Positions 1 through 8,599 are shown, counted from the stretch's first letter. The stretch is 11,569 bases of DNA from Byssochlamys sp. IMV 00236 (GCA_001931875.2 MSJH02000077.1:1-11569), one strand, 5' to 3'. Notes: generated by a model from the sequence alone, not told the origin. Translations and numbers: made by a program.

Positions 1-79
1 TTTTTTTACTAAAATTCATTAGCACATGTAATGTCAAATTATGCTTTTGATGAGGTAAGAAAAAGACGGATCTAAAGCA

Positions 80-112
80 TAAAAGACACGCTAATAATTT
101 ACGCGTCTTTTA
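80..112. repeat. Imperfect inverted repeat (hairpin)
   Basis: The arms TAAAAGACACG (80-90) and CGCGTCTTTTA (102-112) pair at 10 of 11 positions around an 11-base loop. It could be part of a 3' end signal or chance structure in AT-rich DNA. No function is claimed. Confidence 0.45.
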
Positions 113-347
113 TTTATTCAAAATTCATCATTAGCGTAAAGTAACTCCTTCAAGCCACACATAAAAAGAAACCCTTGATAAAAAGGAGGGTAAAACAAAA
201 CAAGTAGTTGTCGAGAACCTTCTTTTAGAATCTTGTTGCTCTTTAATAATATCTTTAATGTCTATGAATGTTTTGATTTTTTCCTTGAATGGAAAATAAG
301 CAAAGCATTAAAGTGACACTGACACCAAATTTAATAGGATCCTATAT

Positions 348-373
348 CACACACACACACACACACACACACA
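348..373. repeat. (CA)13 dinucleotide microsatellite
   Basis: There are thirteen uninterrupted CA units in non-coding DNA about 580 bases upstream of the methyltransferase start. The tract is probably length-polymorphic between strains. Confidence 0.95.
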
Positions 374-609
374 GCCTGGTAATCCTCTCATTCTGGTGTG
401 AACAACTTTAAGTTTTTTATTTATGCAGGGTAGCGTTATGTCATTCGGCTTGTTTGACATTGCGACAATACACTTTATTAAAATATACATATGCTATTCT
501 CAATCAATGCGCATGTCTTGAATTTTAAAAGATTCCCGTGATGGATAAAAGTAGACAATACAAATAGCGAGAATAGGTTACTTTGTTAAAGCAATAATCA
601 ATGTATGTG

Positions 610-623
610 TGACGTCAAATTGG
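610..623. promoter_or_regulatory. CRE palindrome TGACGTCA beside an inverted CCAAT box
   Basis: A perfect eight-base CRE/ATF palindrome occupies 610-617, and ATTGG (reverse of CCAAT) occupies 619-623, about 330 bases upstream of the methyltransferase ATG. The palindrome is the known binding site for CREB/ATF-type bZIP factors, and CCAAT is bound by the HAP/NF-Y complex. That they control this gene, through cAMP or stress signals, is inference from position only. Confidence 0.4.
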
Positions 624-650
624 TGTAACAAGCTTCAAAAGATAAAGGTG

Positions 651-699
651 ATCTTTCTCTCTCTCTTTCTTTCTCTTTCTTTCTCTCTATCTTTCTTTT
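651..699 (+). repeat. CT/TTTC-rich low-complexity tract
   Basis: This is an almost pure pyrimidine tract of CT and CTTT units on the plus strand, 250-300 bases upstream of the methyltransferase ATG. Such tracts are common near fungal transcription starts. It may be promoter-associated or a simple repeat. Confidence 0.75.
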
Positions 700-949
700 A
701 GAGTCATTCATAGTCACAATATGAACATAATGTCAATAAAGAAGTGAGATATGCAATCATAGATAAACTTTAATATCTCGATTTTATTTGATTTTGATGT
801 TGCGACATTTTTTTTTCTTCCCCCGATATCACTGCATAAAAAGCATCGTGACGGGTTTGGTCACACGGGCTTTCGCTCATCCTCTCCAGTCCATTTTCTT
901 TCTTCCCTTTCTTTCTTTCTCTTTTTTTTTAATATTAAAATCAACAAAT

Positions 950-2473
950 ATGGGTGGAACAGTCAGTAAAGATGAATTTGGTGAACAAAAACATAAACGG
1001 AAGTTATATTCATTAAAACCACAAAAGAGCCATAAAGAACGATCGATCACAAGTCAGCATACGATCCTGTCGAATACAACCGATGAGAACAGCAGCAACC
1101 ACATCAGTCGGAATAGTGGTAGCAGTGGTCACGTTCATAATAACAATAACAGCATAACAATTAAAGTAACCCCTGTCAAACATCAAACTGCACTTTCTGA
1201 TCATGTATCACCAATATCTTCACTGTCTACCTCTGCTCCGATACGCCGATCTTCATGGAGGAAAAGCACAGTGACAACGAACGATAATATGAGTGCTGTC
1301 TCATTAGCATCTTGTTTTGATGAAGATAATAATGAAGTTATCTCTTCACCTCGTACGTCAATAGCCTCTGATGATTTATTGGACGATAAAAGAAAGAAAA
1401 AGAAAAAACTGCCTGGATTAGCATCGGATATCGTATTGGATTCAACAAGATTCACACAGAATTCACTCTTGGATGATAAGTTTTGGAAGACTCCTATCAA
1501 GTCGTATGTAGCTTATAATAAAAATGATGAAAAAGAGTATGACAGACAGCTAAGACAGGTATATTATACATCCATCTCCAATCCCTCCATGTCTTATCTA
1601 TTTCTTTAAAGCATTACGTTTTGAAACATATACTACAGGGTAATATTCATGTTCCTGTGTCAAGAGATAAATCCATCATCATCCTAGACAGTGCCTGTGG
1701 TGCCGGTTTCTGGACACTCGATATGGCTTTGGAATATCCTAATGCGACAATTATCGGATTGGACACATTTCCTGATAGGAGCGAAACTATCTCCCCACTT
1801 ATTGGCGCACCGAACGTTGTCTACAAATACGGAGACTTGACCACTCGATTACAACTTCCTGATAATTCAATAGACGTCATCTTCCAAAGAGACACGAGCA
1901 CTGTTTTACCTCATGACTGCTGGCCATCGTTGATGAGCGAACTCAAGAGAATTGCGAAACCTGGAGCTTATATAGAATTTATGGAATACAGTAAGGGAAA
2001 ACCACATGAGTTTTCATGCATCATATTAAAACAGATAAAACATAGACTTTGATGTAAGAAATCCTGGTCCGGTGCTGGCACTTGTCAACGAATGGTACAA
2101 GATCGCGTCTAGCTCGGTTGGTGTTCATCCATCTGAAGTAAAAAGACTCAAGGACTTTATGATCAAAGCAGGCTTTGTTGATGTACAAGAAAGAATCATA
2201 AAGATACCTATTGGCGAATGGCCAGAAGATGAAGGTATATATTTATATGTTGATTATTTATTTACTTACATTACAATAGCTCAAAGAGAGAATGGTTTCC
2301 TATACAAGCAAGTGATCAAAGCCTTGTTTAAATCAATGAAAGCCTGGTGGGTTTCAGAACTGAACGTGTTAGAAAAGGAGTATGACAAAGTCACATATGC
2401 CGCTTTGAATGAATTTGATGAGCAAAAATGCTCAATAGAATGGGTAATTTATACCGCCAGAAAGCCCATTTGA
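950..2473 (+). CDS. SAM-dependent methyltransferase with predicted N-myristoylation signal (4 exons, 456 aa)
   Basis: My model is join(950..1558, 1612..1990, 2046..2234, 2280..2473), with GT-AG introns of 53, 55 and 45 bp that keep frame. Residues 1-165 are low-complexity and polar, probably disordered, rich in Ser/Asn/Thr. The start MGGTVSKD has Gly2 and Ser6 as expected for N-myristoyltransferase substrates, and basic clusters follow (KHKRK at about 13, later KRKKKKK), so plasma-membrane anchoring by myristate plus basic charge is likely. The class I Rossmann methyltransferase fold runs from about residue 204. Motif I is ILDSACGAGFW (about 227-237), the acidic residue ending strand 2 is in IIGLD (about 254), and a later strand and helix read DVIFQRD and ELKRIAKPGAYIEFME. 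A C-terminal part (GFLYKQVIKALFKSMKAWW) follows the pattern of the same fungal family. The substrate is unknown. Intron 3 is a multiple of three without a stop, so its retention would add 15 residues; I favour splicing because it joins EDE directly to AQRENGF. The start at 950 is preferred over the in-frame 788 because it yields the myristoylation motif. Confidence 0.88.
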
Positions 2474-2590
2474 TCCATCTTTTTTTTTTTTTATATTCGC
2501 TGGTTCGAAGTTATTCATACATTATGCATACATATTAGATGCGACTTTTTTTTATATTTAATTTATCTAATACCCCCCCTTCTCTCCTCT

Positions 2591-2596
2591 TTTATT
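2591..2596 (-). terminator. Poly(A) signal AATAAA for PEX7
   Basis: The minus strand reads AATAAA about 60 bases after the PEX7 stop codon. It lies in the 183-base gap between the convergent methyltransferase and PEX7 genes, so the two 3' UTRs are probably adjacent or overlap slightly. Confidence 0.5.
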
Positions 2597-2656
2597 AAAA
2601 AAGAAATAGCATCAAGCTATTCATTCTCTCTCTCTCTAATTTATACATACATATAA

Positions 2657-3384
2657 TTACCGCCTCAGCAGAGGAGGAGGCATAAACACATTGATTCTTT
2701 CATCCCAAGCGCAGGTAGCCACTTGTCCTTCCACATAGAGATTGAAATCTAACCCAAGGACAAATTCTGTATGGGCATCATGCACATGAATCAAGTTCTG
2801 CCCCGGTACGGCAGCCGTATCCCAGAATCGCACGCTCATGTCATAAGCGGCACTGCCAAGAATATTTGGCCTATGAGGTGACCACTTGACGCGACGAACA
2901 GCAAATTCATGTCCAGACAAGCAAATCACTTCTCTATCAGGTCGACGCAAATCCCAGACTTTGATGGTCTTGTCTACTGAACCTGTAGCAAGCATGTGTT
3001 CCTGATACTTGTTCCAGTCTAAGCTCAGGATCTCATTGTGATGAGCGCGAATCGTCTGCATGGATCGAGGTGACTTTGTGTCCCAGATCTTGATGGTTTG
3101 ATCCCCTGAGGCTGAAGCGAGCATGGTAGGGTTATAGGGGGACCAGCTGGTACTGTAGACACAATGTGTATGTTCTGTGTATGTCTGCAACGATCGAGGT
3201 GCTTGGGGACTCCACTGTGACCTGTCAGTAAGAGAGAGTTACGTTGCTCATATAACTTACGATTTTAACAGTATGATCCCACGATCCACTTGAAAATACA
3301 TCTTTAGTCACCAAGTTCCAATCGACTGAAAACACCTCTCGCTGATGTTCTTGCCAGTTTTGAATAGGAAAATCCTACAATAAG

Positions 3385-3417
<33 letters not shown>

Positions 3418-3854
3418 GGTTAATCCACAGGCCCGATTTATATATCTATACACTCTATCATACCGATAACGTTGCATCCCACATTTTTATTGAACCGTCT
3501 CCACTTGATGTAACCAATTGATTCTCATTTATTTCGCTCCATGCTACATCAAACAATCCATCCTGTGTATCGTATCTATAGTAACGTGAGTTTTTTTTTT
3601 TTCTCTTCTTCATAAATCCTACTGTTATATTTACCCTCTTTCTACTGTTATATTATCACCCATCATATTCATAATAAATAGACGACCATTGCCCACCAGT
3701 CCAAAGTTTGAAGCTGTTGCAACTGCCAACTTGTTTTCAAAAAAAGGGCTCCATTTTAACTAGTGGGAATATATAAATATAAAGTGTGCTTTTTTTAAAT
3801 TTCAAATTATACCGAATAACCGTTAAATCCTTCAGTACGAAACTGTGTAAACAT
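2657..3854 (-). CDS. PEX7: PEX7, peroxisomal PTS2-signal receptor, WD40 protein (5 exons, 316 aa)
   Basis: The model is complement(join(2657..3214, 3261..3374, 3464..3575, 3635..3759, 3813..3854)); introns are 46, 89, 59 and 53 bp and every junction keeps frame. At 316 aa it matches the usual PEX7 length of about 320. The protein starts [20 protein letters not shown], a typical PEX7 N-terminus, and WD-type repeats follow, ending MWD, IWS, IWD, VWD and FWD. The C-terminal stretch [19 protein letters not shown] and then CAWDE is the most diagnostic part of the family. PEX7 binds N-terminal PTS2 signals, for example of thiolase, in the cytosol and carries cargo to the PEX14 docking complex with a co-receptor (PEX5L or a PEX20-type protein). 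The gene looks intact, with no missing repeat. It converges on the methyltransferase gene and lies downstream of ARL1 on the same strand. The second-last intron holds a 30-base T run in the sense strand. Confidence 0.95.
3385..3414. repeat. A30 homopolymer inside a PEX7 intron (T30 in the sense strand)
   Basis: Thirty uninterrupted A residues lie in the 89-bp PEX7 intron (3375-3463), just upstream of the acceptor in transcript orientation. In the sense strand it acts as an exaggerated polypyrimidine tract. It explains why this intron is the longest of the set. Its exact length is unreliable in most sequencing data. Confidence 0.85.
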
Positions 3855-4152
3855 GTTTTATAAGAAAGAGAGAAGAAAAGATAACATGGCCAGTTAAAAA
3901 AAAAAAGGTGTATTCAAGCTGACTGTTCGATATTCTTTATTTTAAAATTCCGCACTTCAAACGAACAAACTGTCCCCTCCCACACACACACACAACGAAC
4001 ATCCGAATAAACTCTGCCTATAATCAAAGTACCTTTCTTATGCAACTATTCTTTTCTTTACTTGTCCAAATCTTATTTTATGACAAAAGCCGACAAAATC
4101 AACCGTATTGATCTTATTTCCTTAAGTGTTATATGCATTGCATCTTTCTACA

Positions 4153-4239
4153 AATGGCCAACAAGATAAAGATGAACAGAGTGAGAGATTAGCTAAAGGT
4201 TTTTCTCAAGTTCATTGTAAGCTTGTTGTTGATAATTGA
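4153..4239 (+). pseudogene. Possible relic of a Ty1/copia-type reverse transcriptase
   Basis: The plus-strand frame reads NGQQDKDEQSERLAKGFSQV and is cut off by a TGA a few codons later. RL-AKGFSQV resembles the conserved ARLVAKGFSQ block in the reverse transcriptase of copia-like retrotransposons, with the NG and acidic/Gln-rich stretch before it at roughly the right distance. A further frame after the stop (about 4243-4310) contains YLGLNHQ, vaguely like the later YFLGIEI block, but with stops. No LTR, primer-binding site or integrase was seen. The match is short and could be chance. If real, it is a heavily decayed fragment. Confidence 0.25.
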
Positions 4240-4404
4240 TCTGCATAAGGTTATTCCTGAAAAGTATGATGTAGTTTGATATCTGGGATTAAATCATCAA
4301 CTCGTCTTTACTACATCAATGTGATCTTCATATGTAACTGATAAAAACTGTAATTTTTCACTTTTAGTCTGTTGAACCTTAAAGACTATTAACTATATTC
4401 AAAA

Positions 4405-4410
4405 TTTATT
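4405..4410 (-). terminator. Poly(A) signal AATAAA for ARL1
   Basis: The minus strand reads AATAAA about 90 bases past the ARL1 stop codon at 4498-4500. Its position fits a 3' end signal, but a single hexamer in AT-rich DNA is weak evidence. Confidence 0.4.
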
Positions 4411-4497
4411 TCTTAAAACAACCACTTGATGTCTTCTCCTAAGCCAAAAGATCTAATCAAGTTGTATATATTGCATCAAATAATAACGCTATTCTAC

Positions 4498-5324
<827 letters not shown>

Positions 5325-6098
5325 TATTTTCAAGCAGAAAAGAGAAAAATAAAAGGAAAGAGAGAAAAAAATAAAGAAAAATCAAACACCGCACGTCATC
5401 TGCCAGCAGAGACATAAACAATTGCAAACAGAAAGTAGTGTAGCATTTTTGCAATTTTATAATACAATTTATACGAAAAAACAAGTCAGCGTGACATCTC
5501 TTTCTGGAAATAGTGTATTTCTACTTGAGAAACGCCAATGTATGCTTAGACAAACATAGGATTATTTTGTAGACAACTTGGTTGTAAATAGCGAAACCGT
5601 TTCCTCTAGGACGATTACTCTTTGAAAGATAGCAGGTCTTCCTTTCTTTTTTTCCCAAATAGACTGTGATATATACATTAAAATCCTCTATTCCAAAGTA
5701 TACGGCAGTTTTTTGTAATCTAGAATACTTTTGATATATTTATCATTTGGAATCTTCGTTGCCTTCAGGCTCGTTTCCTTACAGCAGTTGCATACTTTGA
5801 GGTTTTAAACTCATCAATACTAACAAAGATTCATAAGCTTGATTTCTCTCTTTCAAGTATTGTTGTGGTGCTTGATACATGAATCTTTTATCGTAACATT
5901 ATCAGAATTCTTCATTCCATCATACTTTAAATAGTAGACCCTTATTCATTTGTATGTTCTTTCTGTCTTTATCTTAGAATAAAGATTAATAACGAATACT
6001 TGTAAGAAAATGCAGCAATATAAAGTCACACCACACTTTCTTCTTCACATAGCGTTGACCTGAAATAATCAGGTTTTAATAATAACCCCATTTTAATA
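5325..6098. other. Intergenic spacer between divergent ARL1 and the small Cys-rich gene
   Basis: This is a shared upstream region: ARL1 leaves it leftward and the small cysteine-rich gene rightward, so both promoters should lie here. It is AT-rich with an A/G-rich stretch at 5335-5385 next to the ARL1 start. A perfect inverted repeat (ACCTGA, 5-base loop, TCAGGT) occupies 6058-6074, just upstream of the ATG at 6099. The minus strand at 5521-5880 contains a doubtful two-exon candidate, listed separately. Nothing else was recognised. Confidence 0.55.
5521..5880 (-). CDS. Doubtful two-exon candidate ORF, unknown function
   Basis: On the minus strand an ATG at 5880 opens 33 codons beginning MYQAPQQYLKERNQAYESLL, ending at a TAA at 5779-5781. 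That TAA overlaps a strong donor, CT|GTAAGG. Using it with the acceptor TTCTAG gives a 63-bp intron (5720-5782), the normal size here, and splices in frame to a 66-codon open stretch ending at TAG 5521-5523. The model complement(join(5521..5719, 5783..5880)) would encode 98 aa. I recognise no family in either part and the second part has no clear domain. Alternatives are a 33-codon terminal exon of another gene (the same frame continues GNEPEGNEDSK after the TAA) or chance. A splice-acceptor-like CTGATTATTTCAG near 6071-6083 might mark an upstream exon. Confidence 0.22.
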
Positions 6099-6324
6099 AT
6101 GAATTCAGACAAAAGAACCTTGTGTGATTATGTTCCATTAAAAGAATGTCTTGCAAAGAACAATAATGATAGGTCAAAGTGTCTTAAGGAATGGAATGAA
6201 TTCCAGCAGGCATGTCGACAAAGAAAGTAAATGTTTTATATGAACATCTTTAATCATTTATTGACACCACCCTATTAGGCAAGCAACCAATGATAAAAGT
6301 GAATGTGAAGCTTGTAAACAATAA
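6099..6324 (+). CDS. Small cysteine-rich protein, possibly CHCH-like (2 exons, 57 aa)
   Basis: The model is join(6099..6226, 6279..6324) with a 52-bp GT-AG intron (GTAAAT...CTATTAG). Unspliced, the frame stops right after the donor with 43 residues; spliced, it gains 14 residues ending SECEACKQ. The product begins MNSDKRTLCDYVPLKECLAK and continues NNNDRSKCLKEWNEFQQACR. Cysteines at 9, 17, 28 and 39 sit in two predicted helices, followed by a CxxC pair. The NNxDRSKC plus helix pattern is reminiscent of small twin-cysteine (CHCH) proteins of the mitochondrial intermembrane space that are oxidised by Mia40 and often help respiratory-chain assembly. However, the spacings are x7, x10 and x10 rather than the classic x9, so assignment is tentative. 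There is no targeting presequence, as usual for such proteins. An upstream exon cannot be excluded. It is divergent from ARL1 across a 774-bp spacer. Confidence 0.6.
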
Positions 6325-7731
6325 TGGATCCAAATACAGAATACATGACAAAGAAAGAAGGGGAAAAGAATAAAGCTGCTTAGACACTAAATTAGTATCT
6401 ATCCTAAAGCCAGATGAATTCTTTGATGCTTCTTCTTTTGCTCAAATACAGCTCTTTTTTACATTGTTTCTACAATTCACTTCTTTATTTTTCCCTCTGA
6501 CTTTACTTGTTTTAGATAATTTCATATTATAAACTATGAAATCCTGAACCTTTTTTTTTGTTAAAAAGACAACGGCCAATCGTTTTCTTGGTAGTCAAAT
6601 TACACTTGACCCTGCAGTACTACTTTTGTAGACTTAAGTCAATGGCTAATTGTTTTAACCAGGGGGGATGAATGATCAGCTGTCTGTTTGTGAGATGAGT
6701 TTCTGATCGGTTTGATTGTTTCATCGACGATTCTAGAATTCATTGTATAAAGATTATTGTTTGTTTTTTGTTATAACAAATTTATTACTAATACACACTG
6801 CAGATACACGCTGTCAATGGCGTTATTCCTCCAGTGTTTGATGACTAATACTTGGTTGGCTTTAATGTAACAATAATATTGACATGCATACCTTCTCTAC
6901 TCAAAGAGCGCACTTTATTCACATCCTCAGTAAAGTAATATGTAACCTCAATCAGATGGCCATCTGTGGATCCGGTTTCCGGATGAATTTTTTTTTCTGT
7001 CGAGTCTTCCGATTAATAATGATAGTATTGCTGCGGAAGATCTTGCTTTCTCTCTAGGCAGATAAGAAAGAAAGAAAAAGAAGGATATTATACTATATTC
7101 ATTATTTATTCTCGAGATACGTATATGTCTACCCATAATAGCCAACGTTCCTTTCTATTCTTTGTCTTCTAGATGATTTTACCAAACTGTAACAATGCGT
7201 GTAACGTAACACGATGCAGCTTAGTGTATGGCTCTCTATTTCTCGAAATGACAGTTACTAACCTCGCATCAAAAAGTATAGCGTGTATTTGGCAGTAGAG
7301 CTACTTCTTGTAATCATAGAAACGCGTGTTGCACTATCCTATGACCTGTTATCCCATTAGTAACTATCCGTTCGTCATGCGGAATCTATGACGTATAGCA
7401 TAGTTACATTTTTTTGAACCAAAGTGTTTTCATGTGGAAAATACTTTATTCTTTTGCTGCCGTAAACCCGGAGAAATGGTTTGATCTTTATCCTATAATA
7501 AAGGATTATTTCCAGGGTCATTCTTTCTACATAACGTATCATATTGCTTTAGAATCTATTTTATAATATCATGTACAATTATTAAGGCCATTATGCCCTG
7601 AAAACAAGGACTCTTTTCGAGTTTTGACAGCATCGGTTTTCCAACAAAGGAACAATGTTCTTCGGTATTTTAATTTTTCCATCAATGCTAAATTTCAAAT
7701 GCCGGTCCGATTATTTGTAATGAAGCAAGTA
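6325..7731. other. Long spacer with one coding-like minus-strand stretch
   Basis: These 1.4 kb have no gene that I can recognise. They hold T-rich runs (about 6551-6559, 6988-6996, 7410-7416) and a polypurine stretch at 7064-7083. The right part should carry the promoter of the membrane-protein gene at 7806. The minus strand at 6845-7053 reads like decayed or fast-evolving coding sequence and is listed separately. No tRNA or other structured RNA was recognised. Confidence 0.5.
6845..7053 (-). pseudogene. Coding-like unidentified stretch, possibly a broken or divergent gene
   Basis: The minus strand from about 6996 to the TAG at 6845-6847 is open for 50 codons and looks coding: HPETGSTDGHLIEVTYYF, then TEDVNKVRSLSREGMHVNII, ending TLKPTKY. 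CGACAG directly before it could be a splice acceptor, with a TATTAAT branch-like site upstream. The same frame continues back to 7053, where a good acceptor (TTATCTGCCTAG) precedes RKQDLPQQYYHY, but one TAA interrupts it there. Past GAAG|GTATGC, a second open frame (ANQVLVIKHWRNNAIDSVYL) continues downstream, which could mean a very short 32-bp intron or a frameshift. I do not recognise the family. It may be a pseudogene, or the end of a real gene with exons I failed to place. Confidence 0.3.
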
Positions 7732-7739
7732 TATAAATA
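7732..7739 (+). promoter_or_regulatory. TATA box of the membrane-protein gene
   Basis: TATAAATA lies 74 bases upstream of the ATG at 7806. Fungal RNA polymerase II usually starts some 30 or more bases downstream, which would give a leader of about 40 bases. The A-rich leader and good ATG context (ATCGAAATG) fit a well-expressed gene. Confidence 0.7.
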
Positions 7740-7805
7740 CGTGCCTTAATTCGACCTGATCCAACTTTATCAATTCATCTTTTCAAATAAATAAAAACCA
7801 TCGAA

Positions 7806-8312
7806 ATGTCTGCTGAAAACACTCAAATCACAAGCTACATGATCACTGATATCAATGCTTTTGTTGAAGACTGGCACGTTCGCGTCACTTGGATTGCCTT
7901 TATGACACTCTGGGTCTTTTGGGGATTAGTTTGGATCTTACGTAACTTCTTTGTTACTAACCCTACTGTATCAGCTTCTCCTGATGCAAATGCTACAACC
8001 GATGCTGAAGTCTCCAACAAGAAATTCTTTGGTGCTGTCAATGGTAGCTTTGCAGGTCGCTTGGATCGTGCCCATCAAATCGTCAAGGATGCCTTATTCT
8101 CTCTTCTTTGTTTGCTTGCCATGAACTCCTTTGCTCGTGCTTCCACACGTGCAGTCATGATCCTTGCCTGGTTCTTTACTGCATTTGCCGTCTTTTGGTT
8201 TGTTGTTGAGCTTGTGGTTGATAACCGTCATGTACGCTTGCTCTACTCTGTCATCTTCTACGGTCTTGGTCTTGCTATTGCTGGTCTTGCATTCAAGCAA
8301 GGATTCTACTAA
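7806..8312 (+). CDS. Four-helix integral membrane protein of unknown function (168 aa)
   Basis: This is an intronless frame from an ATG in good context to TAA. I do not recognise the family. Four hydrophobic segments are visible: about residues 27-47 (containing WIAFMTLWVFWGLVWIL), 94-110, 116-138 (with MILAWFFTAFAVFWFVVELV) and 144-163. A 45-residue loop between helices 1 and 2 is polar and rich in Ala/Ser/Thr/Asp, with possible N-glycosylation sites NAT (62-64) and NGS (79-81). There is no cleavable signal peptide. The overall shape (four helices, both ends probably cytosolic) is like MARVEL- or tetraspan-type proteins, but no diagnostic motif supports either. Codons are biased to C-ending forms (TTC, GTC, ATC) and CGT, unlike the other genes here; with the clear TATA box and poly(A) signal this suggests strong expression. 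It converges on the ArfGAP gene, 287 bases away. Confidence 0.87.
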   Translation: MSAENTQITSYMITDINAFVEDWHVRVTWIAFMTLWVFWGLVWILRNFFVTNPTVSASPDANATTDAEVSNKKFFGAVNGSFAGRLDRAHQIVKDALFSLLCLLAMNSFARASTRAVMILAWFFTAFAVFWFVVELVVDNRHVRLLYSVIFYGLGLAIAGLAFKQGFY

Positions 8313-8397
8313 AAATGGAGTAGTCGCGACGTCAGCTTTATTTTTTTTACTATTAATCACTCTATACTAATACTTAATATTTCTTCTTTTATATTTC

Positions 8398-8403
8398 AAT
8401 AAA
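8398..8403 (+). terminator. Poly(A) signal AATAAA of the membrane-protein gene
   Basis: AATAAA lies 86 bases after the stop codon, within a T-rich then A-rich 3' flank, the normal arrangement for a fungal 3' end. Confidence 0.6.
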
Positions 8404-8599
8404 TAATACATTTTATGATAAAATATTCTATGTGACCAAAAACATTTTGATTTAAAATTACAGAGTGAAAATCTATAAAGCTTTAATAATACCATATTAG
8501 TTGAAAATAAGAGAAAGAGAGGGGGAATCTATCAGCATTAAGGCAGGAATAATAATAAAGGTACAGTATAATTAATCAGTGCATTGAGTATATATTGAA

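Larger units (their letters stand above)
1..949. other. Intergenic and promoter region upstream of the methyltransferase gene
   Basis: I see no convincing coding region in these 949 bases. They are AT-rich and hold an imperfect hairpin, a (CA)13 microsatellite, a CRE-CCAAT pair and a CT-rich tract, each listed separately. The CT-rich stretches at about 651-699 and 898-930 lie upstream of the ATG at 950, as is common in fungal promoters and 5' leaders. An in-frame upstream ATG at 788 could extend the protein by 54 residues, but that extension is encoded by pyrimidine-rich DNA and would hide the myristoylation signal, so I treat it as leader. The far left end may contain the 3' flank of a neighbouring gene. 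Confidence 0.6.
3855..4497. other. Intergenic spacer: PEX7 promoter and ARL1 3' flank
   Basis: This is AT-rich DNA between two tandem minus-strand genes. The part next to 3855 should hold the PEX7 promoter and leader, and the part below 4498 the ARL1 3' UTR. A short (CA)n run lies near 3980-3992. No intact gene is visible. On the plus strand, 4153-4239 encodes a short frame resembling a Ty1/copia reverse-transcriptase motif, listed separately. Confidence 0.6.

Noticed and set aside
110..190. Minus-strand fragment (CGLKELLYANDEF) followed by AATAAA, resembling the 3' end of a gene
   Set aside because: It is very short, and the upstream minus-strand DNA (200-950) is microsatellite and low-complexity with no further exons.
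788..949. In-frame N-terminal extension of the methyltransferase from an ATG at 788, with a hydrophobic stretch
   Set aside because: The extension is encoded by pyrimidine-rich promoter-like DNA, and using it would bury a near-perfect myristoylation start at 950.
2495..2515. GGTTCGAAG resembling a tRNA T-loop
   Set aside because: No acceptor stem, anticodon arm or D-loop can be folded around it.
6948..7145. Minus-strand 65-codon frame starting MAIMGRHIRISRINNEYS
   Set aside because: It runs through a pyrimidine-rich tract that looks like an intron end, and the alternative frame below 6996 is more protein-like.
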